DNA of 22,206 nucleotides from Tritrichomonas musculus (GCA_039105265.1 JAPFFF010000465.1:1-22206), one strand, 5' to 3'. Shown: positions 12,212 through 22,206, numbered from the stretch's first letter. Numbers and translations: made by a program. Notes: generated by a model not told the origin, from the sequence alone.

Positions 12212-14403
12212 TAGTTTAATCTAATGGTTCAAATTGCAGTTGCAGCTGAATCTAATGGTTCAATTCCAGTTGTAGTTTAATCTGATGGTTCAAATTGCAG
12301 TTGCAGCTGAATCTAATGGTTCAATTGCAGTTGTAGTTTAATCTGATGGTTCAATTGCAGTTGCAGCTGAATCTGATGGTTCAAATTGCAGTTGTAGCTG
12401 AATCTGATGGTTCAATTGCAGTTGTAGCTGAATCTGATGGTTCAATTGCAGTTGTAGTTTAATCTGATGGTTCAATTGCAGTTGTAGTTTAATCTGATGG
12501 TTCAAATTGCAGTTGTAGCTGAATCTGATGGTTCAAATTGCAGTTGTAGCTTAATCTAATGGTTCAAATTGCAGTTGCAGCTGAATCTGATGGTTCAATT
12601 GCAGTTGTAGTTTAATCTGATGGTTCAATTGCAGTTGTAGCTGAATCTGATGGTTCAAATTGCAGTTGTAGCTGAATCTAATGGTTCAATTGCAGTTGTA
12701 GTTTAATCTGATGATTCAATTGCAGTTGTAGTTTAATCTGATGGTTCAAATTGCAGTTGTAGTTTAATCTGATGGTTCAATTGCAGTTGCAGCTGAATCT
12801 GATGGTTCAAATTGCAGTTATAGCTGAATCTAATGGTTCAACTGCAGTTGTAGTTTAATCTGATGATTCAACTGCAGTTGTAGTTTAATCTGATGATTCA
12901 AATTGCAGTTGTAGTTTAATCTGATGATTCAAATTGCAGTTGTAGTTTAATCTGATGGTTCAATTTGCAGTTGTAGTTTAATCTGATGGTTCAAATTGCA
13001 GTTGTAGTTTAATCTGATGGTTCAATTGCAGTTGCAGCTGAATCTGATGGTTCAAATTGCAGTTTTAGCTGAATCTAATGGTTCAACTGCAGTTGTAGTT
13101 TAATCTGATGATTCAACTGCAGTTGTAGTTTAATCTGATGGTTCAATTGCAGTTGTAGTTTAATCTAATGGTTCAAATTGCAGTTGCAGCTGAATCTAAT
13201 GGTTCAATTCCAGTTGTAGTTTAATCTGATGGTTCAAATTGCAGTTGCAGCTGAATCTAATGGTTCAATTGCAGTTGTAGTTTAATCTGATGGTTCAATT
13301 GCAGTTGCAGCTGAATCTGATGGTTCAATTGCAGTTGTAGTTTAATCTGATGGTTCAATTGCAGTTGTAGCTGAATCTGATGGTTCAATTGAAGTTGCAG
13401 CTGAATCTAATGGTTCAATTGCAGTTGTAGTTTAATCTGATGGTTCAAATTGCAGTTGTAGCTGAATCTGATGGTTCAAATTGCAGTTGTAGTTTAATCT
13501 GATAATTCAATTGCAGTTGTAGTTTAATCTGATGGTTCAATTGCAGTTGTAGTTTAATCTGATGGTTCAATTGCAGTTGTAGCTGAATCTGATGGTTCAA
13601 TTGCAGTTGTAGTTTAATCTGATGGTTCAATTGAAGTTGCAGCTGAATCTAATGGTTCAATTGCAGTTGTAGTTTAATCTGATGGTTCAAATTGCAGTTG
13701 TAGCTGAATCTGATGGTTCAAATTGCAGTTGTAGTTTAATCTGATGGTTCAATTGCAGTTGTAGTTTAATCTAATGGTTCAAATTGCAGTTGCAGCTGAA
13801 TCTAATGGTTCAATTCCAGTTGTAGTTTAATCTGATGGTTCAAATTGCAGTTGCAGCTGAATCTAATGGTTCAATTGCAGTTGTAGTTTAATCTGATGGT
13901 TCAATTGCAGTTGCAGCTGAATCTGATGGTTCAATTGCAGTTGTAGTTTAATCTGATGGTTCAATTGCAGTTGTAGCTGAATCTGATGGTTCAATTGAAG
14001 TTGCAGCTGAATCTAATGGTTCAATTGCAGTTGTAGTTTAATCTGATGGTTCAAATTGCAGTTGTAGCTGAATCTGATGGTTCAATTGCAGTTGTAGTTT
14101 AATCTGATGATTCAACTGCAGTTGTAGTTTAATCTGATGGTTCAATTGCAGTTGTAGTTTAATCTGATGGTTCAATTGCAGTTGTAGCTGAATCTGATGG
14201 TTCAATTGCAGTTGTAGTTTAATCTGATGGTTCAATTGAAGTTGCAGCTGAATCTAATGGTTCAATTGCAGTTGTAGTTTAATCTGATGGTTCAAATTGC
14301 AGTTGTAGCTGAATCTGATGGTTCAAATTGCAGTTGTAGCTGAATCTGATGGTTCAAATTGCAGTTGTAGCTGAATCTGATGGTTCAATTGCAGTTGTAG
14401 TTT

Positions 14404-17254
14404 AATCTGATGGTTCAAATTGCAGTTGTAGCTGAATCTGATGGTTCAAATTGCAGTTGTAGCTGAATCTGATGGTTCAACTGCAGTTGTAGTTTAATCT
14501 AATGGTTCAATTGCAGTTGCAGCTGAATCTGATGGTTCAATTGCAGTTGTAGTTTAATCTGATGGTTCAATTGCAGTTGTAGTTTAATCTGATGGTTCAA
14601 ATTGCAGTTGTAGCTGAATCTGATGGTTCAAATTGCAGTTGTAGCTGAATCTAATGGTTCAACTGCAGTTGTAGCTGAATCTGATGGTTCAACTGCAGTT
14701 GTAGTTTAATCTAATGGTTCAAATTGCAGTTGCAGCTGAATCTGATGGTTCAATTGCAGTTGTAGTTTAATCTGATGGTTCAATTGCAGTTGTAGTTTAA
14801 TCTGATGGTTCAATTGCAGTTGTAGTTTAATCTGATGGTTCAAATTGCAGTTGTAGTTTAATCTGATGGTTCAAATTGCAGTTGTAGCTGAATCTGATGG
14901 TTCAACTGCAGTTGTAGTTTAATCTGATGGTTCAATTGCAGTTGTAGTTTAATCTAATGGTTCAAATTGCAGTTACAGCTGAATCTAATGGTTCAATTCC
15001 AGTTGTAGTTTAATCTGATGGTTCAAATTGCAGTTGCAGCTGAATCTAATGGTTCAATTGCAGTTGTAGTTTAATCTGATGGTTCAATTGCAGTTGCAGC
15101 TGAATCTGATGGTTCAATTGCAGTTGTAGTTTAATCTGATGGTTCAATTGCAGTTGTAGCTGAATCTGATGGTTCAATTGAAGTTGCAGCTGAATCTAAT
15201 GGTTCAATTGCAGTTGTAGTTTAATCTGATGGTTCAAATTGCAGTTGTAGCTGAATCTGATGGTTCAAATTGCAGTTGTAGTTTAATCTGATAATTCAAT
15301 TGCAGTTGTAGTTTAATCTGATGGTTCAATTGCAGTTGTAGCTGAATCTGATGGTTCAAATTGCAGTTGTAGTTTAATCTGATAATTCAATTGCAGTTGT
15401 AGTTTAATCTGATGGTTCAATTGCAGTTGTAGTTTAATCTGATGGTTCAATTGCAGTTGTAGCTGAATCTGATGGTTCAAATTGCAGTTGTAGTTTAATC
15501 TGATGGTTCAATTGCAGTTGTAGCTGAATCTGATGGTTCAATTGCAGTTGTAGTTTAATCTGATGGTTCAATTGAAGTTGCAGCTGAATCTAATGGTTCA
15601 ATTGCAGTTGTAGTTTAATCTGATGGTTCAAATTGCAGTTGTAGCTGAATCTGATGGTTCAAATTGCAGTTGTAGCTGAATCTGATGGTTCAAATTGCAG
15701 TTGTAGCTGAATCTGATGGTTCAACTGCAGTTGTAGTTTAATCTGATGGTTCAATTGCAGTTGTAGTTTAATCTGATGGTTCAAATTGCAGTTGTAGCTG
15801 AATCTGATAATTCAATTGCAGTTGTAGTTTAATCTGATGGTTCAATTGCAGTTGTAGTTTAATCTGATGGTTCAAATTGCAGTTGTAGCTGAATCTGATG
15901 GTTCAATTGCAGTTGTAGTTTAATCTGATGGTTCAATTGCAGTTGTAGTTTAATCTGATGATTCAAATTGCAGTTGTAGTTTAATCTGATGGTTCAAATT
16001 GCAGTTGCAGCTGAATCTGATGGTTCAATTGCAGTTGTAGTTTAATCTGATAGTTCAATTGCAGTTGTAGTTTAATCTGATGATTCAACTGCAGTTGTAG
16101 TTTAATCTGATGGTTCAATTGCAGTTGTAGTTTAATCTAATGGTTCAAATTGCAGTTGTAGCTGAATCTGATGGTTCAAATTGCAGTTGTAGTTTAATCT
16201 AATGGTTCAAATTGCAGTTGTAGCTGAATCTGATGGTTCAAATTGCAGTTGTAGTTTAATCTGATGGTTCAATTGCAGTTGTAGTTTAATCTAATGGTTC
16301 AAATTGCAGTTGCAGCTGAATCTAATGGTTCAATTCCAGTTGTAGTTTAATCTGATGGTTCAAATTGCAGTTGCAGCTGAATCTAATGGTTCAATTGCAG
16401 TTGTAGTTTAATCTGATGGTTCAATTGCAGTTGCAGCTGAATCTGATGGTTCAATTGCAGTTGTAGTTTAATCTGATGGTTCAATTGCAGTTGTAGCTGA
16501 ATCTGATGGTTCAATTGAAGTTGCAGCTGAATCTAATGGTTCAATTGCAGTTGTAGTTTAATCTGATGGTTCAAATTGCAGTTGTAGCTGAATCTGATGG
16601 TTCAAATTGCAGTTGTAGTTTAATCTGATAATTCAATTGCAGTTGTAGTTTAATCTGATGATTCAACTGCAGTTGTAGTTTAATCTGATGGTTCAAATTG
16701 CAGTTGTAGTTTAATCTGATGATTCAAATTGCAGTTGTAGTTTAATCTGATGGTTCAAATTGCAGTTGCAGCTGAATCTGATGGTTCAATTGCAGTTGTA
16801 GTTTAATCTGATAGTTCAATTGCAGTTGTAGTTTAATCTGATGGTTCAATTGCAGTTGTAGTTTAATCTAATGGTTCAATTTCAGTTGTAGCTTAATCTA
16901 ATGGTTCAAATTGCAGTTGCAGCTGAATCTAATGGTTCAATTGAAGTTGTAGTTTAATCTGATGGTTCAATTGCAGTTGCAGCTGAATCTGATGGTTCAA
17001 ATTGCAGTTTTAGCTGAATCTAATGGTTCAACTGCAGTTGTAGTTTAATCTGATGATTCAACTGCAGTTGTAGTTTAATCTGATGGTTCAATTGCAGTTG
17101 TAGTTTAATCTAATGGTTCAAATTGCAGTTGTAGCTGAATCTGATGGTTCAAATTGCAGTTGTAGTTTAATCTAATGGTTCAAATTGCAGTTGTAGCTGA
17201 ATCTGATGGTTCAAATTGCAGTTGTAGTTTAATCTGATGGTTCAATTGCAGTTG
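14404..17254 (+). repeat. Inner duplication of about 2.9 kb, unit 2 copy a
   Basis: This is the equivalent of 6443-9293 shifted by 7,961 bp. Markers GATAGTT at 16049 and 16810, and TTCC at 14997 and 16334, keep the spacing of unit 1. The inner duplication was therefore present before the 7.96-kb unit was duplicated. Confidence 0.8.
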
Positions 17255-17291
17255 CAGCTGAATCTAATGGTTCAAATTGCAGTTGTAGCTG

Positions 17292-20172
17292 AATCTGATG
17301 GTTCAAATTGCAGTTGTAGCTGAATCTGATGGTTCAAATTGCAGTTGTAGCTGAATCTGATGGTTCAACTGCAGTTGTAGTTTAATCTAATGGTTCAATT
17401 GCAGTTGCAGCTGAATCTGATGGTTCAATTGCAGTTGTAGTTTAATCTGATGGTTCAATTGCAGTTGTAGTTTAATCTGATGGTTCAAATTGCAGTTGTA
17501 GCTGAATCTGATGGTTCAAATTGCAGTTGTAGCTGAATCTAATGGTTCAACTGCAGTTGTAGCTGAATCTGATGGTTCAACTGCAGTTGTAGTTTAATCT
17601 AATGGTTCAAATTGCAGTTGCAGCTGAATCTGATGGTTCAATTGCAGTTGTAGTTTAATCTGATGGTTCAATTGCAGTTGTAGTTTAATCTGATGGTTCA
17701 ATTGCAGTTGTAGTTTAATCTGATGGTTCAAATTGCAGTTGTAGTTTAATCTGATGGTTCAAATTGCAGTTGTAGCTGAATCTGATGGTTCAACTGCAGT
17801 TGTAGTTTAATCTGATGGTTCAATTGCAGTTGTAGTTTAATCTAATGGTTCAAATTGCAGTTACAGCTGAATCTAATGGTTCAATTCCAGTTGTAGTTTA
17901 ATCTGATGGTTCAAATTGCAGTTGCAGCTGAATCTAATGGTTCAATTGCAGTTGTAGTTTAATCTGATGGTTCAATTGCAGTTGCAGCTGAATCTGATGG
18001 TTCAATTGCAGTTGTAGTTTAATCTGATGGTTCAATTGCAGTTGTAGCTGAATCTGATGGTTCAATTGAAGTTGCAGCTGAATCTAATGGTTCAATTGCA
18101 GTTGTAGTTTAATCTGATGGTTCAAATTGCAGTTGTAGCTGAATCTGATGGTTCAAATTGCAGTTGTAGTTTAATCTGATAATTCAATTGCAGTTGTAGT
18201 TTAATCTGATGGTTCAATTGCAGTTGTAGCTGAATCTGATGGTTCAAATTGCAGTTGTAGTTTAATCTGATAATTCAATTGCAGTTGTAGTTTAATCTGA
18301 TGGTTCAATTGCAGTTGTAGTTTAATCTGATGGTTCAATTGCAGTTGTAGCTGAATCTGATGGTTCAAATTGCAGTTGTAGTTTAATCTGATGGTTCAAT
18401 TGCAGTTGTAGCTGAATCTGATGGTTCAATTGCAGTTGTAGTTTAATCTGATGGTTCAATTGAAGTTGCAGCTGAATCTAATGGTTCAATTGCAGTTGTA
18501 GTTTAATCTGATGGTTCAAATTGCAGTTGTAGCTGAATCTGATGGTTCAAATTGCAGTTGTAGCTGAATCTGATGGTTCAAATTGCAGTTGTAGCTGAAT
18601 CTGATGGTTCAACTGCAGTTGTAGTTTAATCTGATGGTTCAATTGCAGTTGTAGTTTAATCTGATGGTTCAAATTGCAGTTGTAGCTGAATCTGATAATT
18701 CAATTGCAGTTGTAGTTTAATCTGATGGTTCAATTGCAGTTGTAGCTGAATCTGATGGTTCAATTGCAGTTGTAGTTTAATCTGATGGTTCAAATTGCAG
18801 TTGTAGCTGAATCTGATGGTTCAATTGCAGTTGTAGTTTAATCTGATGGTTCAATTGCAGTTGTAGTTTAATCTGATGATTCAAATTGCAGTTGTAGTTT
18901 AATCTGATGGTTCAAATTGCAGTTGCAGCTGAATCTGATGGTTCAATTGCAGTTGTAGTTTAATCTGATAGTTCAATTGCAGTTGTAGTTTAATCTGATG
19001 ATTCAACTGCAGTTGTAGTTTAATCTGATGGTTCAATTGCAGTTGTAGTTTAATCTAATGGTTCAAATTGCAGTTGTAGCTGAATCTGATGGTTCAAATT
19101 GCAGTTGTAGTTTAATCTAATGGTTCAAATTGCAGTTGTAGCTGAATCTGATGGTTCAAATTGCAGTTGTAGTTTAATCTGATGGTTCAATTGCAGTTGT
19201 AGTTTAATCTAATGGTTCAAATTGCAGTTGCAGCTGAATCTAATGGTTCAATTCCAGTTGTAGTTTAATCTGATGGTTCAAATTGCAGTTGCAGCTGAAT
19301 CTAATGGTTCAATTGCAGTTGTAGTTTAATCTGATGGTTCAATTGCAGTTGCAGCTGAATCTGATGGTTCAATTGCAGTTGTAGTTTAATCTGATGGTTC
19401 AATTGCAGTTGTAGCTGAATCTGATGGTTCAATTGAAGTTGCAGCTGAATCTAATGGTTCAATTGCAGTTGTAGTTTAATCTGATGGTTCAAATTGCAGT
19501 TGTAGCTGAATCTGATGGTTCAAATTGCAGTTGTAGTTTAATCTGATAATTCAATTGCAGTTGTAGTTTAATCTGATGATTCAACTGCAGTTGTAGTTTA
19601 ATCTGATGGTTCAAATTGCAGTTGTAGTTTAATCTGATGATTCAAATTGCAGTTGTAGTTTAATCTGATGGTTCAAATTGCAGTTGCAGCTGAATCTGAT
19701 GGTTCAATTGCAGTTGTAGTTTAATCTGATAGTTCAATTGCAGTTGTAGTTTAATCTGATGGTTCAATTGCAGTTGTAGTTTAATCTAATGGTTCAATTT
19801 CAGTTGTAGCTTAATCTAATGGTTCAAATTGCAGTTGCAGCTGAATCTAATGGTTCAATTGAAGTTGTAGTTTAATCTGATGGTTCAATTGCAGTTGCAG
19901 CTGAATCTGATGGTTCAAATTGCAGTTTTAGCTGAATCTAATGGTTCAACTGCAGTTGTAGTTTAATCTGATGATTCAACTGCAGTTGTAGTTTAATCTG
20001 ATGGTTCAATTGCAGTTGTAGTTTAATCTAATGGTTCAAATTGCAGTTGTAGCTGAATCTGATGGTTCAAATTGCAGTTGTAGTTTAATCTAATGGTTCA
20101 AATTGCAGTTGTAGCTGAATCTGATGGTTCAAATTGCAGTTGTAGTTTAATCTGATGGTTCAATTGCAGTTG
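17292..20172 (+). repeat. Inner duplication of about 2.9 kb, unit 2 copy b
   Basis: This is the equivalent of 9331-12211 shifted by 7,961 bp. It includes the extra 30-bp monomer that distinguishes copy b from copy a. Markers GATAGTT at 18967 and 19728, and TTCC at 17885 and 19252, agree. Confidence 0.8.
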
Positions 20173-20345
20173 TAGTTTAATCTAATGGTTCAAATTGCAG
20201 TTGCAGCTGAATCTAATGGTTCAATTCCAGTTGTAGTTTAATCTGATGGTTCAAATTGCAGTTGCAGCTGAATCTAATGGTTCAATTGCAGTTGTAGTTT
20301 AATCTGATGGTTCAATTGCAGTTGCAGCTGAATCTGATGGTTCAA

Positions 20346-20751
20346 TTGCAGTTGTAGTTTAATCTGATGGTTCAATTGCAGTTGTAGCTGAATCTGATGG
20401 TTCAATTGAAGTTGCAGCTGAATCTAATGGTTCAATTGCAGTTGTAGTTTAATCTGATGGTTCAAATTGCAGTTGTAGCTGAATCTGATGGTTCAAATTG
20501 CAGTTGTAGTTTAATCTGATAATTCAATTGCAGTTGTAGTTTAATCTGATGGTTCAATTGCAGTTGTAGTTTAATCTGATGGTTCAATTGCAGTTGTAGC
20601 TGAATCTGATGGTTCAATTGCAGTTGTAGTTTAATCTGATGGTTCAATTGAAGTTGCAGCTGAATCTAATGGTTCAATTGCAGTTGTAGTTTAATCTGAT
20701 GGTTCAAATTGCAGTTGTAGCTGAATCTGATGGTTCAAATTGCAGTTGTAG
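20346..20751 (+). repeat. Partial higher-order segment matching 13329-13734
   Basis: The offset changes from 7,961 to 7,017 bp at about 20345, so 944 bp present between the corresponding points of unit 1 and unit 2 is missing here. The size equals the 944-bp spacing between the TTCC markers at 12264 and 13208, which suggests unequal crossing-over between two related modules. The match ends at 20751, where CTG faces TTT. Confidence 0.75.
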
Positions 20752-21144
20752 CTGAATCTGATGGTTCAAATTGCAGTTGTAGCTGAATCTGATGGTTCAA
20801 TTGCAGTTGTAGTTTAATCTGATGGTTCAAATTGCAGTTGTAGCTGAATCTGATGGTTCAAATTGCAGTTGTAGCTGAATCTGATGGTTCAACTGCAGTT
20901 GTAGTTTAATCTAATGGTTCAATTGCAGTTGCAGCTGAATCTGATGGTTCAATTGCAGTTGTAGTTTAATCTGATGGTTCAATTGCAGTTGTAGTTTAAT
21001 CTGATGGTTCAAATTGCAGTTGTAGCTGAATCTGATGGTTCAAATTGCAGTTGTAGCTGAATCTAATGGTTCAACTGCAGTTGTAGCTGAATCTGATGGT
21101 TCAACTGCAGTTGTAGTTTAATCTAATGGTTCAAATTGCAGTTG
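20529..21144 (+). repeat. Partial higher-order segment matching 14117-14732
   Basis: The offset is 6,412 bp. It overlaps the preceding segment because 20529-20751 fits both the 13.5-kb and the 14.1-kb regions, so the exchange point lies somewhere in that shared stretch. Relative to unit 2, 605 bp has been skipped, close to the 606-bp TTCC spacing at 13208/13814. The match ends at 21145 (T facing C at 14733). Confidence 0.72.
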
Positions 21145-21322
21145 TAGCTGAATCTGATAATTCAATTGCAGTTGTAGTTTAATCTGATGGTTCAATTGCA
21201 GTTGTAGTTTAATCTGATGGTTCAAATTGCAGTTGTAGTTTAATCTGATAATTCAATTGCAGTTGTAGTTTAATCTGATGGTTCAATTGCAGTTGTAGTT
21301 TAATCTGATGGTTCAATTGCAG
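21145..21322 (+). repeat. Junction segment of mixed monomers
   Basis: About six monomers lie between two segments that can be assigned to unit 2. They include two GATAATT monomers and resemble combinations found near 15790-15870 and 15380-15470, but I could not place the whole stretch at one offset. It probably marks one or more recombination joints. Confidence 0.5.
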
Positions 21323-22206
21323 TTGTAGCTGAATCTGATGGTTCAAATTGCAGTTGTAGTTTAATCTGATAATTCAATTGCAGTTGTAGTTTAATCTGAT
21401 GGTTCAATTGCAGTTGTAGCTGAATCTGATGGTTCAAATTGCAGTTGTAGTTTAATCTGATAATTCAATTGCAGTTGTAGTTTAATCTGATGGTTCAATT
21501 GCAGTTGTAGTTTAATCTGATGGTTCAATTGCAGTTGTAGCTGAATCTGATGGTTCAAATTGCAGTTGTAGTTTAATCTGATGGTTCAATTGCAGTTGTA
21601 GCTGAATCTGATGGTTCAATTGCAGTTGTAGTTTAATCTGATGGTTCAATTGAAGTTGCAGCTGAATCTAATGGTTCAATTGCAGTTGTAGTTTAATCTG
21701 ATGGTTCAAATTGCAGTTGTAGCTGAATCTGATGGTTCAAATTGCAGTTGTAGCTGAATCTGATGGTTCAAATTGCAGTTGTAGCTGAATCTGATGGTTC
21801 AACTGCAGTTGTAGTTTAATCTGATGGTTCAATTGCAGTTGTAGTTTAATCTGATGGTTCAAATTGCAGTTGTAGCTGAATCTGATAATTCAATTGCAGT
21901 TGTAGTTTAATCTGATGGTTCAATTGCAGTTGTAGTTTAATCTGATGGTTCAAATTGCAGTTGTAGCTGAATCTGATGGTTCAATTGCAGTTGTAGTTTA
22001 ATCTGATGGTTCAATTGCAGTTGTAGTTTAATCTGATGATTCAAATTGCAGTTGTAGTTTAATCTGATGGTTCAAATTGCAGTTGCAGCTGAATCTGATG
22101 GTTCAATTGCAGTTGTAGTTTAATCTGATAGTTCAATTGCAGTTGTAGTTTAATCTGATGATTCAACTGCAGTTGTAGTTTAATCTGATGGTTCAATTGC
22201 AGTTGT
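21323..22206 (+). repeat. Partial higher-order segment matching 15245-16128
   Basis: The offset is 6,078 bp up to the last base of the window. It is confirmed by the markers GATAATT (21371/15293), CAACTG (about 21800/15722) and GATAGTT (22127/16049). It represents the start of a third, internally shortened higher-order unit, which continues beyond the window. Confidence 0.8.

Larger units (their letters stand above)
4760..12720 (+). repeat. 7,961-bp higher-order repeat, unit 1
   Basis: Spacing of the TTCC-variant monomers inside this unit is 606, 1183, 1337, 1551, 1367, 973 and 944 bp, which sums to 7,961. The next unit repeats the series in the same order up to its truncation. Other markers also shift by exactly 7,961: CAATTTGC (5001 to 12962), CAGTTAT (4854 to 12815) and GATAGTT (8088 to 16049). 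Identity begins at 4760/12721, just right of a C/T difference at 4759/12720. Before that, 4585-4759 and 12546-12720 are related at the same offset but show several differences. The last part of the unit, about 12385-12720, is a junction segment with a mosaic of monomer types. Confidence 0.88.
12721..20345 (+). repeat. 7,961-bp higher-order repeat, unit 2 (3' end truncated)
   Basis: This unit follows unit 1 at a fixed offset of 7,961 bp for about 7.6 kb. In more than ten stretches compared by eye across its length I saw no difference. The match ends at 20345/12384: the next base is T here and A in unit 1, that is, the 30- versus 31-bp monomer difference. From there the sequence continues as the 13326 region of its own unit instead, at offset 7,017. 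Such identity implies a recent duplication, strong homogenisation or an assembly duplication. Confidence 0.88.
4351..22206 (+). repeat. Satellite array, right segment (30/31-bp monomers)
   Basis: Roughly 587 uninterrupted direct monomers of the same family and orientation as the left segment, continuing past the window end. 32-bp monomers with CAATTTGCAG occur at about 5000 and 12961. No gap, inversion or foreign insertion was found. The monomer ends come in three linked forms: GTAGTTT, GTAGCTG and GCAGCTG. The hybrid GTAGCTT is rare (for example 4585-4591 and 12546-12552), and GCAGTTT was not seen. The given strand is closed in all frames by TAA, TAG or TGA in most monomers. The other strand stays open only across runs of 30-bp monomers. 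I see no gene. Confidence 0.97.

Noticed and set aside
1350-20647. Reverse-strand ORFs of 61-65 codons at 1350-1535, 1859-2050, 3404-3595, 5484-5669, 6077-6274, 13445-13630, 14038-14235 and 20462-20647
   Set aside because: All are the same L/Q/N decapeptide repeat read through 30-bp monomers. The start I checked (1533-1535) is TTG, not ATG. They end wherever a 31-bp monomer shifts the frame. There is no ribosome site, domain or unique sequence, so they are by-products of the repeat period and not genes.
1-22206. CRISPR array
   Set aside because: Repeat length near 30 bp is suggestive, but there are no spacers: monomers abut directly.
1-22206. tRNA genes, because GGTTCAAAT resembles a T arm
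   Set aside because: No A box, acceptor stem pairing or cloverleaf surrounds the motif; it is a fixed part of a 31-bp monomer.
1-22206. Telomeric or subtelomeric simple repeat
   Set aside because: No short G-rich telomere motif is present; the 30/31-bp unit is a mixed-sequence satellite.

Overview
The window is essentially one thing: a eukaryote-type satellite (minisatellite-class) DNA array. Head-to-tail monomers of 30 or 31 bp run in one orientation from the first base to the last, roughly 725 of them by length. The only interruption is about 140 bp of non-array sequence at 4212-4350. I find no credible protein gene, tRNA, rRNA, CRISPR array or recognisable transposon. Both window ends lie inside the array, so neither outer edge is seen. 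The species cannot be named. Long homogenised satellite DNA, low GC (about 33-39% per monomer) and no CpG in any monomer type I read suggest heterochromatin of a eukaryote with an AT-rich genome.

Monomers: a 30-bp example is 1981-2010 and a 31-bp example is 7-37. The extra base is a third A in TTCAAATTG versus TTCAATTG. Other variation sits at a few fixed positions: CTGAT or CTAAT; ATGGTT, ATGATT, ATAATT or ATAGTT; CAATTG, CAACTG or CAATTCC; GCAG or GAAG; and a linked 3' end reading GTAGTTT, GTAGCTG or GCAGCTG.

Layout: rare variants serve as markers and reveal higher-order repeats. A unit of 7,961 bp (4760-12720) is followed by a second, 3'-truncated copy (12721 to about 20345). All stretches I compared by eye were identical. 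Each unit holds a tandem duplication of about 2.9 kb (6443-9293 and 9331-12211; again at 14404-17254 and 17292-20172). A smaller module of about 300-500 bp is marked by a GGTTCAATTCC monomer and recurs 17 times. From about 20345 to the end, segments of unit 2 reappear at offsets of 7,017, 6,412 and 6,078 bp, as if stretches of about 944, 605 and 334 bp had been lost by unequal exchange. Positions 1-4211 are built from the same modules in a less regular order.

The interruption is the only sequence of a different kind. It contains two imperfect 30-bp repeats (22 of 30 identical) that vaguely resemble the monomer, a 9-A run and all four CpGs that I found. It interrupts a higher-order phase that is uninterrupted at 461-540, with a net gain of 130 bp. 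There are no genes to work together. Any function would be structural (heterochromatin, nucleosome phasing) or through array-derived RNA or repeated protein-binding motifs, and the sequence alone proves none of these.
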